This document shows positions 45,250-53,494 of a stretch of 64,000 bases of DNA, piece by piece. Within the stretch, counting starts at the first letter, position 1. Each line of letters opens with the position of its first letter. The position numbers were made by a program, and so were the translations under genes. This stretch comes from Burkholderia cenocepacia (GTDB lineage Bacteria > Pseudomonadota > Gammaproteobacteria > Burkholderiales > Burkholderiaceae), in the NCBI RefSeq assembly GCF_900446215.1, contig NZ_UAQZ01000015.1, positions 62,001 through 126,000 of the forward strand. The letters run 5' to 3'. The notes beneath the pieces were generated by a model that ran no database searches, was not told where the DNA came from, and saw nothing but the letters and a program-made list of their open reading frames with translations.

Positions 45250-47037
45250 TCAGAACAGCGATTCGTCGACTTCCATCAGCGTCTTCGAACCGGCGCGCGC
45301 GGCGCGGATCGTCGATGCCGTTTCAGGCAGCAGACGCGCGAAGTAGAAGCGGGCGGTGGCGAGCTTCGACTTGTAGAACGGATCGCCCGACGCTTCCTTG
45401 TCGAGTGCGAGACGCGCCATGCGCGCCCAGAAGTACGAGAACACCAGGTGGCCGACGGTGCGCAGGTACGGCACGGCGGCCGCGCCGACTTCGTCGGGGT
45501 TCTGCATCGCCTTCATGCCGATTTCCATCGTCAGCTTCTGCACCTTTTCACCGATGTCGGCGAGCGGGTTGATGAACTCGGCCATCTCCGGCTTCACGCC
45601 TTCGGCTTCCGCGAATTCGGTGACGAGCTTGCCGAACTTCTTCAGCTTCGCGCCCATGTCGCCGAGCACCTTGCGGCCCAGCAGGTCGAGCGACTGGATC
45701 GAGTTGGTGCCTTCGTAGATCATGTTGATCCGCGCGTCGCGCACGTACTGCTCCATGCCCCACTCGGAGATGAAGCCGTGGCCGCCGTAGATCTGCATCG
45801 CGTGGTTGGTCGACTCGAACGCGTTGTCGGTCAGGAACGCCTTGATGATCGGCGTGAGCAGCGCGACGAGGTCGGCCGCTTCCTTGCGCACCGCTTCGTC
45901 GGCGTGCGACAGCTCCTTGTCGATCTGCAGCGCGGACCAGTACGTGAATGCGCGCGCGCCTTCCGCGTAGGCCTTCTGCGTGAGCAGCATGCGGCGCACG
46001 TCCGGGTGCACGATGATCGGGTCGGCCGGCTTGTCCGGCGCCTTCGGGCCCGTCAGCGAACGCATCTGCAGGCGTTCCTTCGCGTACGTCAGCGAGTTCT
46101 GGTACGCGACTTCCGTGAGGCCGAGGCCCTGCATGCCGACGCCGAGGCGCGCGGCGTTCATCATCACGAACATCGCGTTCAAGCCCTTGTTCGGCTCGCC
46201 GACCATCCAGCCCTTCGCGCCGTCGAGGTTCATCACGCACGTCGAGTTGCCGTGGATGCCCATCTTGTGTTCGATCGAGCCGCACTTGATGCCGTTGCGC
46301 TCGCCCGGCTCGCCCGCGGCGTCCGGAATGAACTTCGGCACGATGAACAGCGAGATCCCCTTCGTGCCTTGCGGCGCGTCCGGCAGGCGCGCGAGCACGA
46401 GGTGGATGATGTTCTTCGACATGTCGTGCTCGCCGCTCGAGATGAAGATCTTCGTGCCGCTGATCGAGTACGAGCCGTCGCCGTTCGGTTCGGCCTTGGT
46501 GCGCAGGATGCCGAGGTCGGTGCCGCAGTGCGGCTCGGTCAGGCACATCGTGCCCGTCCATTCGCCCGACACCAGCTTCGGCAGATATTGCTGCTGCAGT
46601 TCCGGCGCGCCGTGCGCGTGCAGGCATTCGTACGCGCCGTGCGACAGGCCCGGATACATCGTCCACGCCTGGTTCGCCGAGTTCAGCATTTCGTAGAGTG
46701 CGTTGTTCACGAACGCGGGCAGGCCCTGGCCGCCGTAGTCCGGATCGCAGCCGAGCGCCGGCCAGCCGGCCTCGACGTATTGCTGATACGCTTCCTTGAA
46801 GCCGGTCGGGGTCTTCACGACGCCGTCGCCTTCATACGTGCAGCCTTCGCGGTCACCGACCTGGTTCAGGGGGAACAGTACCTCGGAGCAGAACTTGCCC
46901 GCTTCCTCGAGGACCTGGTTGATCGTGTCGGCGTCGAGGTCCGCATGCTTGGGCATTTGCTTGACTTCGGCTTCGACGTTCAGAAGCTCGTGCAACACGA
47001 ATTGCATGTCGCGCAGCGGCGCGGCGTACTGTCCCAT
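45250..47037 (-). CDS. fadE: Acyl-CoA dehydrogenase with extended C-terminal domain
   Basis: A 595-residue flavoenzyme for the first step of beta-oxidation. The active domain contains WTGTMCLTEPHCGTDLG (the FAD/substrate region) and IYEGTNSIQSLDLLGRK, which includes the likely catalytic Glu region. The chain is about 200 residues longer than the classic 380-residue enzymes and ends in a helical C-terminal domain seen in bacterial long-form dehydrogenases. The start MGQYAAPLRD has GGAG upstream; a TTG start 12 bases earlier is less likely. It is the second gene after tetR in this leftward cluster. Confidence 0.93.
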   Translation of the reverse strand: MGQYAAPLRDMQFVLHELLNVEAEVKQMPKHADLDADTINQVLEEAGKFCSEVLFPLNQVGDREGCTYEGDGVVKTPTGFKEAYQQYVEAGWPALGCDPDYGGQGLPAFVNNALYEMLNSANQAWTMYPGLSHGAYECLHAHGAPELQQQYLPKLVSGEWTGTMCLTEPHCGTDLGILRTKAEPNGDGSYSISGTKIFISSGEHDMSKNIIHLVLARLPDAPQGTKGISLFIVPKFIPDAAGEPGERNGIKCGSIEHKMGIHGNSTCVMNLDGAKGWMVGEPNKGLNAMFVMMNAARLGVGMQGLGLTEVAYQNSLTYAKERLQMRSLTGPKAPDKPADPIIVHPDVRRMLLTQKAYAEGARAFTYWSALQIDKELSHADEAVRKEAADLVALLTPIIKAFLTDNAFESTNHAMQIYGGHGFISEWGMEQYVRDARINMIYEGTNSIQSLDLLGRKVLGDMGAKLKKFGKLVTEFAEAEGVKPEMAEFINPLADIGEKVQKLTMEIGMKAMQNPDEVGAAAVPYLRTVGHLVFSYFWARMARLALDKEASGDPFYKSKLATARFYFARLLPETASTIRAARAGSKTLMEVDESLF

Positions 47038-47095
47038 GACTCTCTCCAAAGGTGGGCAAAACGGCTCGAGCTCCTGGCGGGCGGGTCACGCGCCG

Positions 47096-47695
47096 CTAAC
47101 GGCTCTCGCTCTGATACGAAACAATCGTCTTTTCCAGCGCGGCCCACGTGAGGCGCACGGCGTCCGGCGAATGCAGGAAGCGTGCGTCGTGATGCAGGCC
47201 GAGCGTGAAGCTGTACAACTCGAAGAGCATCAGTTCCGGATCCGTGTCCGTGCGCAGATGCCCTTCTTCCATCGCCTGCGAAATGGCGCGCAGCAACGCG
47301 GCACGCCAGGCGGTCACGCTCGCGATCAACTGCTCGCGCACGGGGCTGTCCGGCCGGTCGTCGTACTCCACTGCGCCGCTGATGTAGATGCACCCGGTCG
47401 TCACCTCCTGGATGCGCTTCTCGATCCAGCGCGCCAGCATCGCCCGAAGACGCGGCAGACCGCGCGACTCGCGCAGGCTCGGAAAGAACACCTCGTTTTC
47501 GAAACGATGGTGGTACTCGCGGACGACCTCGACCTGCAGGTCTTCGCGCGATCCGAAGTGCGCGAACACGCCGCTCTTGCTCATCTGCATGCGCTCGGCC
47601 AGCAGGCCGATCGTCAGCCCCTCCAGCCCGTCACGGCTGGCGAGGTCCAAAGCAGCTTCAAGTATCGCGGCACGCGTCTGTTCGCCTTTTCGCAT
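47096..47695 (-). CDS. TetR-family repressor of the beta-oxidation cluster
   Basis: A 199-residue regulator with an N-terminal TetR HTH (residues about 20-50, TIGLLAERMQMSKSGVFAHF) and a helical ligand-binding domain (60-199). It is first in the leftward direction ahead of fadE, fadB, fadA and the hydratase gene, with a 58-bp gap to fadE. An inverted repeat immediately upstream, between its promoter and start, suggests autorepression released by acyl-CoA, by analogy with PsrA/FadR-type regulators. The ligand is inferred. Confidence 0.88.
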   Translation of the reverse strand: MRKGEQTRAAILEAALDLASRDGLEGLTIGLLAERMQMSKSGVFAHFGSREDLQVEVVREYHHRFENEVFFPSLRESRGLPRLRAMLARWIEKRIQEVTTGCIYISGAVEYDDRPDSPVREQLIASVTAWRAALLRAISQAMEEGHLRTDTDPELMLFELYSFTLGLHHDARFLHSPDAVRLTWAALEKTIVSYQSESR

Positions 47696-47709
47696 AGCTA
47701 TTTCTGTAA

Positions 47710-47739
47710 CCGTTCGGGGGTTCGAATAAAATCGAACGG
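47710..47739. promoter_or_regulatory. Inverted repeats, predicted TetR operator
   Basis: GTTCGA (47720-47725) and TCGAAC (47732-47737) form an 18-bp repeat with a 6-base centre, and CCGTTCG (47710-47716) matches CGAACGG (47733-47739). The block lies directly downstream of a predicted leftward promoter for the tetR gene. Confidence 0.65.
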
Positions 47740-47746
47740 CCGTACT

Positions 47747-47775
47747 ATTATTGAGTGCGGCCGCTCGCGAAACAA
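47747..47775 (-). promoter_or_regulatory. Predicted promoter of the tetR gene
   Basis: Reading leftward, TTGTTT (47775-47770), a 17-bp spacer and AATAAT (47752-47747). The transcription start would fall at the edge of the operator at 47710-47739. Confidence 0.5.
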
Positions 47776-47846
47776 GGAAATTATTAGAAACCGGTGTCTA
47801 ACCGAGCCGCTATTTTGCGCGATTCCGGCGGGACCGGAGCGGCTTT

Positions 47847-47874
47847 TCCGCACGAACGTGCGGACAGATTTTTT
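47847..47874 (+). terminator. Possible hairpin terminator-like structure in the tetR-clsB gap
   Basis: CCGCACG (47848-47854) pairs with CGTGCGG (47857-47863), followed after five bases by TTTTTT (47869-47874) on the plus strand. No gene reads rightward into it, so the role is unclear; the minus-strand copy lacks a T-run. Confidence 0.3.
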
Positions 47875-47895
47875 GAAGCGAATACTTAGTCGGCG

Positions 47896-49170
47896 TCAGT
47901 CGTAACCGCCGACCGTCAGCGCCTTCATCACGACACGGTAGGTCGTGTACGCGAGCCAGTTCAGCAGCCGCTCGACGCGCGGGCGCGCCGCGTAGTGCGC
48001 GGCATCGATCTCCCGGCCTTCTGCGAACGCGGTGGCGATCGCGTCGCGCAACTGGTTCGTCACTGCATCGTAGCGCACCAGCACGACGTTCGCTTCATTG
48101 TTCAGCATCAGGCTCAGCGCGTCCAGATTCGACGAGCCGACCGTCGCCCAGTTGTCGTCGATCACGGCGACCTTGCCGTGCAGGATCGTCTTGTCGTATT
48201 CGGCGACGCGCACGCCCGCGCGCAGCAGCGTGTGATAGAGGAACGGTACGGCCGTATCGAGCGCCGCGAATTCCTTGCGGCCGATCAGCACCTGCACGTC
48301 GACGCCCCGCCGCGCCGCGCCCGTCAGCGCGCGACGCAGCTTGCGGCCCGGCATGAAATACGGATTCGCGAGCAGGATCCGCTGGCGCGCCTGGCCGATC
48401 GCCGCGAGATAGGCCTTCTCGATCGCGCGGCGGTTCACGACGTTGTCGCGCGCGACGAACGCGACGCTCGGCTCCGTCACGACCCGCAGCGCGCCGGCCT
48501 TGATCCACCGGTGGCTGCGCATCCAGCGCCGGAACATGTCCGGGAACGCTTCGCCGCCGTGCAGCCCGGCCGCGTACTGCGCGTACGGCTTGTGGCCGAA
48601 CTGGATCCGGTGCCATTGCAGCTCGAACGCGGCACGCACGTCGGACACCGCGGGCCCGGCCATCTCGACCGCGAAATCCCAGCGCGGGAACGGCAGCGTC
48701 GCGCTGCCCTGCGTGTAGTCGTCGACGATGTTGATGCCGCCGCAGAACGCGACCGCATGATCGATCACCGCGAGCTTGCGGTGCGTGCGCGAGAAGCCGA
48801 AGCGGCCGAACAGGAAACGGTTGTAGATGCAGTGCTCGACACCGGACTCGGCCCACGTGTCGAACAGCGGCAGGCGTGCGGTGCCGATGCCGTCGGTGAT
48901 CACCCGCACGCGCACGCCGCGCTGCGCCGCGCGGATCAGCGCGTCCGACACCGGGCGGCCGGCCGCGTCGTCGCAGAAGATGTAGGTTTCGAGCATCACC
49001 TGCTCGCGGGCGGCATCGATCCGCTCGATCAGCGCGTGGAAGAATTCGCCGCCGGTTTCGCACAGCCGCACCGTGTTGCCGGCCGTAAACGCGAGCCGCG
49101 ACGCGGAGCCGCGCTCCTGCAGGAACATCTGCCGCAATTGCGCGAAGCGCTTGCGGGTCTCCGCATTCAT
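47896..49170 (-). CDS. clsB: Cardiolipin synthase ClsB-like (phospholipase D superfamily)
   Basis: A 424-residue protein with two HKD catalytic motifs: HRKLAVIDHAVAFCGG (about 180-195) and HGKVAVIDDNWATVGSSNLD (about 350-369). No N-terminal membrane helices are seen, which distinguishes it from ClsA and fits ClsB. It would transfer phosphatidyl groups to make cardiolipin. The start MNAETRKRFAQ overlaps the nudB stop by 4 bp (ATGA), so the two genes are translationally coupled. Confidence 0.88.
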   Translation of the reverse strand: MNAETRKRFAQLRQMFLQERGSASRLAFTAGNTVRLCETGGEFFHALIERIDAAREQVMLETYIFCDDAAGRPVSDALIRAAQRGVRVRVITDGIGTARLPLFDTWAESGVEHCIYNRFLFGRFGFSRTHRKLAVIDHAVAFCGGINIVDDYTQGSATLPFPRWDFAVEMAGPAVSDVRAAFELQWHRIQFGHKPYAQYAAGLHGGEAFPDMFRRWMRSHRWIKAGALRVVTEPSVAFVARDNVVNRRAIEKAYLAAIGQARQRILLANPYFMPGRKLRRALTGAARRGVDVQVLIGRKEFAALDTAVPFLYHTLLRAGVRVAEYDKTILHGKVAVIDDNWATVGSSNLDALSLMLNNEANVVLVRYDAVTNQLRDAIATAFAEGREIDAAHYAARPRVERLLNWLAYTTYRVVMKALTVGGYD

Positions 49171-49661
49171 GCGGACGAGCCGTGCGGCGCACGCGCGAGG
49201 GCCACGCGCGCGGGCAATTGCAGGATCGCCTCGGCGTTCGACGGCGAGAAGCAGCGAGCGGCCGCCTCGCGGAACGGCAGCCACGCATGGTCGACATGCT
49301 CGCGCGGCGACAGCGTCACGTCGACGCGATGCGGCACGCACAGGCCGAACCAGTGCTCGACGTTGCGCGTGACGCCCGGCGCATAGCGATGCAGGTATTG
49401 CGGATAGATCGTGTATTCGATCCGGTGGTGCCAGTCGACGAGCGCGCTGGCCGGCACGTCCGGCGTGCCGACCGCGATGCCGGTTTCCTCGGCCACTTCG
49501 CGCGCGGCGGTGAGCGCGAGCGGCTCGTCGAGCGCGTCCTTCGAGCCGGTGACCGATTGCCAGAAATCGGGCTGGTCGGCACGCTTGATCACGAGCACAT
49601 CGAGGTCGGGCGTGTAGATCACGACGAGAACGGATTCGGGGATTTTCGGCGGCTTCGTCAT
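49167..49661 (-). CDS. nudB: Nudix hydrolase, dihydroneopterin triphosphate diphosphatase-like
   Basis: A 164-residue Nudix enzyme of the NudB type, which removes pyrophosphate from dihydroneopterin triphosphate in folate synthesis. The Nudix box reads GSKDALDEPLALTAARE followed by VAEETGI. The spacing between the first Gly and Glu is one residue longer than the textbook motif. The start at 49661 (MTKPPKIPESVLVVIY) is preferred over a GTG 18 bases upstream. It overlaps clsB by 4 bp. Confidence 0.88.
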   Translation of the reverse strand: MTKPPKIPESVLVVIYTPDLDVLVIKRADQPDFWQSVTGSKDALDEPLALTAAREVAEETGIAVGTPDVPASALVDWHHRIEYTIYPQYLHRYAPGVTRNVEHWFGLCVPHRVDVTLSPREHVDHAWLPFREAAARCFSPSNAEAILQLPARVALARAPHGSSA

Positions 49662-49743
49662 CTTTGTTTCATGCGGCACAGGGCCGTGCGCCGGGCCTGC
49701 GCCCGAACGTGCGGCAAGTGCTGCGACTGTACCGCAAAAAATG

Positions 49744-49769
49744 AAAAAGGCGCATCACTGCGCCTTTTT
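49744..49769. terminator. Bidirectional intrinsic terminator downstream of aspS
   Basis: GGCGCA and TGCGCC pair around a 4-base loop, flanked by AAAAA and TTTTT. It separates aspS, transcribed leftward, from nudB. Confidence 0.85.
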
Positions 49770-49820
49770 CATGGGCGTCGTGTGCGCGTGACCACGCACA
49801 CGACCGGGGCGAGAAGCGCG

Positions 49821-51623
49821 TTACGCCTTCGGCTGCTCCGGCTGACGCAGACGGATGTGCAGCTCGCGCAGCTGACGCTCGTCGACCGGGCTCGGCGCCT
49901 GCGTGAGCAGATCCTGCGCACGCTGCGTCTTCGGGAACGCGATCACGTCGCGGATCGAATCGGCGCCGGCCATCATCGTGACGATGCGGTCGAGACCGAA
50001 CGCGATACCGCCGTGCGGCGGCGCGCCGTACTGCAGCGCGTCCAGCAGGAAGCCGAACTTCGCCTGCGCTTCTTCCGCACCGATCTTCAGCGCGCGGAAC
50101 ACCTTGCTCTGCACTTCCTCGCGGTGGATACGCACCGAGCCGCCGCCGATTTCCCAGCCGTTCAGCACCATGTCGTACGCCTTCGCGAGGCAGCGGCCCG
50201 GGTCGGTCTCGAGGTACTCGAGGTGCTCGTCCTTCGGGCTCGTGAACGGATGGTGCGCGGCGACGTAGCGTGCATCTTCGTCGTCGTATTCGAACATCGG
50301 GAAGTCGACGACCCACAGCGGCTTCCAGCCGGCCTGGACGAGACCGTTCGCCTTGCCGAATTCCGAATGGCCGATCTTCAGGCGCAGCGCGCCGAGGCTG
50401 TCGTTGACGACCTTCGCGCGATCGGCCGCGAAGAAGATGATGTCGCCGTCTTCGGCGCCGGTGCGCTCGAGGATCGCCGCGATCGATGCATCGTGCAGGT
50501 TCTTGACGATCGGGCTCTGCAGGCCGTCGCGGCCCTTCGCCTTCTCGTTGACCTTGATCCACGCGAGGCCCTTCGCGCCGTAGATACGCACGAATTCCGT
50601 GTAGCCGTCGATGTCGCCGCGCGACAGCTCGCCGCCCTTCGGCACGCGCAGCGCCGCAACCCGGCCGTCCTTCGCGTTGGCCGGCGTGCTAAACACCTTG
50701 AAGTCGACGTCCTTCATCGCGTCGGTCAGCTCAGTGAATTCGAGCTGCACGCGCAGGTCCGGCTTGTCCGAACCGAAACGCGCCATCGCTTCCGAGTACG
50801 GCATCACCGGGAATTTCGCGTCGAGCTCGACGTCGATCGTCGTCTTGAAGATGTGACGGATCATGTCTTCGAACAGGTCACGGATTTCCTGCTCGCCGAG
50901 GAACGACGTCTCGCAGTCGATCTGCGTGAATTCCGGCTGACGGTCCGCGCGGAGGTCTTCGTCGCGGAAGCACTTCGTGATCTGGTAGTAACGGTCGAAG
51001 TTCGCGACCATCAGCAGCTGCTTGAACAGCTGCGGCGACTGCGGCAGCGCGAAGAACTGGCCCGCGTTCACGCGCGACGGCACGAGGTAGTCGCGCGCGC
51101 CTTCCGGCGTGCTCTTCGTCAGCATCGGCGTCTCGATGTCGATGAAGCCCTGCTCGTCGAGGTACTTGCGCGCCTCGATCGCGACGCGGTAGCGCAGGCG
51201 CAGGTTGTGCTGCATCTGCGGGCGGCGCAGGTCGAGCACGCGGTGCGTGAGACGCGTCGTTTCCGACAGGTTGTCGTCGTCGAGCTGGAACGGCGGCGTG
51301 ACCGACGCGTTCAGCACGTTCAGTTCGTGGCACAGGACTTCGATCTTGCCGCTCTTCAGGCCGGCGTTGACCGTGCCTTCCGGACGGTTGCGCACGAGGC
51401 CCTTGATCTGCACGCAGAACTCGTTGCGCACGCCTTCGGCGGTCGCGAACATCTCGGCGCGATCCGGGTCGCACACCACTTGCACGAGGCCTTCACGATC
51501 GCGCAGGTCGATGAAGATCACACCGCCGTGATCGCGGCGGCGCTGCACCCAGCCGCACAGCGACACGGTTTGGCCCAGCAGGTGTTCGGTCACGAGACCG
51601 CAGTATTCAGTACGCATCGACAT
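49821..51623 (-). CDS. aspS: Aspartyl-tRNA synthetase (probably non-discriminating type in this group)
   Basis: A 600-residue class II synthetase, the length of bacterial AspRS. The N-terminal OB-fold anticodon domain (RTEYCGLVTEHLLGQTVSLC), catalytic motif 2 (FRDEDLRADRQPEFTQIDCE) and C-terminal motif 3 (GIAFGLDRIVTMMAG) are present. Whether it is discriminating depends on residues that are not decisive here. Either ATG at 51623 or 51617 could start translation. It is followed by the nudB-clsB group beyond a terminator and preceded by the DUF502 gene at 66 bp. Confidence 0.95.
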   Translation of the reverse strand: MSMRTEYCGLVTEHLLGQTVSLCGWVQRRRDHGGVIFIDLRDREGLVQVVCDPDRAEMFATAEGVRNEFCVQIKGLVRNRPEGTVNAGLKSGKIEVLCHELNVLNASVTPPFQLDDDNLSETTRLTHRVLDLRRPQMQHNLRLRYRVAIEARKYLDEQGFIDIETPMLTKSTPEGARDYLVPSRVNAGQFFALPQSPQLFKQLLMVANFDRYYQITKCFRDEDLRADRQPEFTQIDCETSFLGEQEIRDLFEDMIRHIFKTTIDVELDAKFPVMPYSEAMARFGSDKPDLRVQLEFTELTDAMKDVDFKVFSTPANAKDGRVAALRVPKGGELSRGDIDGYTEFVRIYGAKGLAWIKVNEKAKGRDGLQSPIVKNLHDASIAAILERTGAEDGDIIFFAADRAKVVNDSLGALRLKIGHSEFGKANGLVQAGWKPLWVVDFPMFEYDDEDARYVAAHHPFTSPKDEHLEYLETDPGRCLAKAYDMVLNGWEIGGGSVRIHREEVQSKVFRALKIGAEEAQAKFGFLLDALQYGAPPHGGIAFGLDRIVTMMAGADSIRDVIAFPKTQRAQDLLTQAPSPVDERQLRELHIRLRQPEQPKA

Positions 51624-51689
51624 GATGTTTGCTTTCGTTCGGTTTGATCAACGGGCGCCGCAACGCGCGGCCCGGGCGATGATTCTTTA

Positions 51690-52340
51690 CTACAGCGGCG
51701 GCTCGACGGGACGGCGGGCGGGCGCCGGAGCCGGCGCCGAAGGCGCCACGACGCCCATCGAGACGATGTACTTGAGCGCGGCATCGACCGACATGTCGAG
51801 TTCGATGACTTCGCTCTTCGGCAGCATCAGGAAGAAGCCCGACGTCGGGTTCGGCGTCGTGGGCACGTACACGCTCACGTACTCTTCCGTCAGATGGTTG
51901 ACCACGTCGCCGCCGGGCGTGCCGGTCAGAAACGCGATCGTATACGAGCCGCGGCGCGGGTATTCGATCAGCAGCGCCTTGCGGAATGCATTGCCGCTGC
52001 TCGACAGCAGCGTGTCGGACACCTGCTTGACGCTCGTGTAGATCGGCCCGACGACCGGGATGTGACGCACGACCGCGTTCCACCACGTGACGAGCTTCTG
52101 GCCGATGAAGTTCTGCGTGGCCAGCCCGACGACGAAGATGAACGCGAGCGTCAGCACCGCGCCGATCCCCGGCAGATGGAAGCCGAGCATCCGCTCGGGC
52201 TGCCACGATTCGGGCAGCAGGAGCAGCGTCTGGTCCATCGTGCCGATGATGAGGCCGAGCACCCACAGCGTGATCGCGAGCGGGACGAGAACCAGCAGGC
52301 CGGTCAGGAACACCGTTTTCAGGGTCGTCTTTTTCATCAT
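51690..52340 (-). CDS. DUF502 family membrane protein
   Basis: A 216-residue protein with two N-terminal hydrophobic segments (about 8-33 and 58-82), followed by a domain containing HIPVVGPIYTSVKQVSDTLL. The C-terminus is Pro/Ala-rich. The family is widespread and of unknown function. Position between fmdB-like and aspS genes is the common order in betaproteobacteria. Start may be at the first or second Met (52340 or 52337). Confidence 0.88.
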   Translation of the reverse strand: MMKKTTLKTVFLTGLLVLVPLAITLWVLGLIIGTMDQTLLLLPESWQPERMLGFHLPGIGAVLTLAFIFVVGLATQNFIGQKLVTWWNAVVRHIPVVGPIYTSVKQVSDTLLSSSGNAFRKALLIEYPRRGSYTIAFLTGTPGGDVVNHLTEEYVSVYVPTTPNPTSGFFLMLPKSEVIELDMSVDAALKYIVSMGVVAPSAPAPAPARRPVEPPL

Positions 52341-52401
52341 CTGCCGTCAATGAACCGCGCCGGCGGCGCGGGTTGGTCGCGACCCGGACGGGCCGCGACG
52401 G

Positions 52402-52755
52402 TCAACTACCGGCGGCGGGCGCTGCGGCCGGAGCCGGCGCGGCGCTCGTCGTCGAGGTACTGCCCGAACTGCTCGCCGCAGCCGGCGCGGCCGCGGCGGG
52501 TGCGGCTTCAGCCGCCGGTGCGGCCGGCGCCGCGTCGCCCGACGCCGTCGCCGGCGCGCTGGTACCGCCCGAGCCGCCGCGAAAATCGGTGACATACCAC
52601 CCCGAGCCCTTCAGCTGGAAACCGGCGGCGGTCACCTGTTTGCGAAAAGCATCCTTCCCGCATTCAGGGCATTGCGACAGCGGCGCGTCGCTCATCTTCT
52701 GGAGCACGTCCTTCGCGAAACCGCACGCTTCGCATCGATAGGCGTAGATCGGCAT
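52402..52755 (-). CDS. FmdB-family zinc-ribbon protein with low-complexity tail
   Basis: A 117-residue small protein. The N-terminal FmdB zinc ribbon (MPIYAYRCEACG then CPECGKDAF) supplies CxxC pairs for a metal. The C-terminal half, from about residue 67, consists almost entirely of Ala, Pro, Ser, Thr and Gly. The tail is likely disordered. The start MPIYAYRC is standard for the family. Regulatory proteins of this type have no confirmed function in Burkholderia. Confidence 0.85.
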   Translation of the reverse strand: MPIYAYRCEACGFAKDVLQKMSDAPLSQCPECGKDAFRKQVTAAGFQLKGSGWYVTDFRGGSGGTSAPATASGDAAPAAPAAEAAPAAAAPAAASSSGSTSTTSAAPAPAAAPAAGS

Positions 52756-52850
52756 GATATTTTTCCCGCAGAAACTGGAAACGGCTTGCAAAACCTTGAA
52801 TTATAGCCGAAACCCTGGCGCGCTCCGGCAATGGCCGCGACGCCCGTGCC

Positions 52851-53477
52851 TCAGCGGCGACGCCACGTGAGCCAGCGCTCGTGCCCGTCGAACACGGCCA
52901 GCGAATCGGTCACGGGCAAATCCTCGACCAGCTCGAAGTGCGGCGCGAGCAGCGCATCGAGTTCCGCGCGCTCGATCCCGAACGGCGGCCCCTTCGGTTT
53001 CGCCACCACGAAGAAATAGCCGGCCAGCAATCCGCCCGCGGGCAGCAGCTCGGCCATCCGCGCCGCATAATCGGCACGCAGGCTCGGCGGCAACGCGCAC
53101 AGGAACGCACGCTCGTACACCCACTGCACGTCGAACGGCGGCCGGTACTGGAAAAAATCGGCCTGCTCGACGACGTCCGCATGCGCGCCGAGCTGCGCCT
53201 TCGCCGCAGCGACCGCCTGCGCGGCGAAATCGATCGCCCGCACCGGCCAGCCGGCCTGCGCGAGCCAGCCGGCCTCCTGCGCGCTGCCGCAGCCGGGAAT
53301 CAGCACCGCGCGCGGCGCCAGCCGCTGCGCGAACACGCGAAAGCCGTCCGGCACGCCGCCGAATTCCCACGGCGTCACACCGCGCTCGAAGCGCTCGTTC
53401 CAGAACGACGCGCTGCCCGGGTCGCGTGTCGCGAAATCGGTGGCCGACGGTGCGGCCGGTTGCTTCGGATCGGACAT
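52851..53477 (-). CDS. TPMT-family SAM-dependent methyltransferase
   Basis: A 208-residue class I methyltransferase. The SAM loop PGCGSAQEAGWLAQAGWPVR and the segment VYERAFLCALPPSLRADYA resemble thiopurine S-methyltransferase-like bacterial proteins. Translation starts at ATG with AAGGAG upstream. It starts 17 bp after the ubiB stop and may be co-transcribed. The acceptor substrate is not known; halide, thiol or tellurite methylation has been reported for relatives. Confidence 0.86.
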   Translation of the reverse strand: MSDPKQPAAPSATDFATRDPGSASFWNERFERGVTPWEFGGVPDGFRVFAQRLAPRAVLIPGCGSAQEAGWLAQAGWPVRAIDFAAQAVAAAKAQLGAHADVVEQADFFQYRPPFDVQWVYERAFLCALPPSLRADYAARMAELLPAGGLLAGYFFVVAKPKGPPFGIERAELDALLAPHFELVEDLPVTDSLAVFDGHERWLTWRRR

Positions 53478-53494
53478 CGCCGTGCTCCTTTCGA

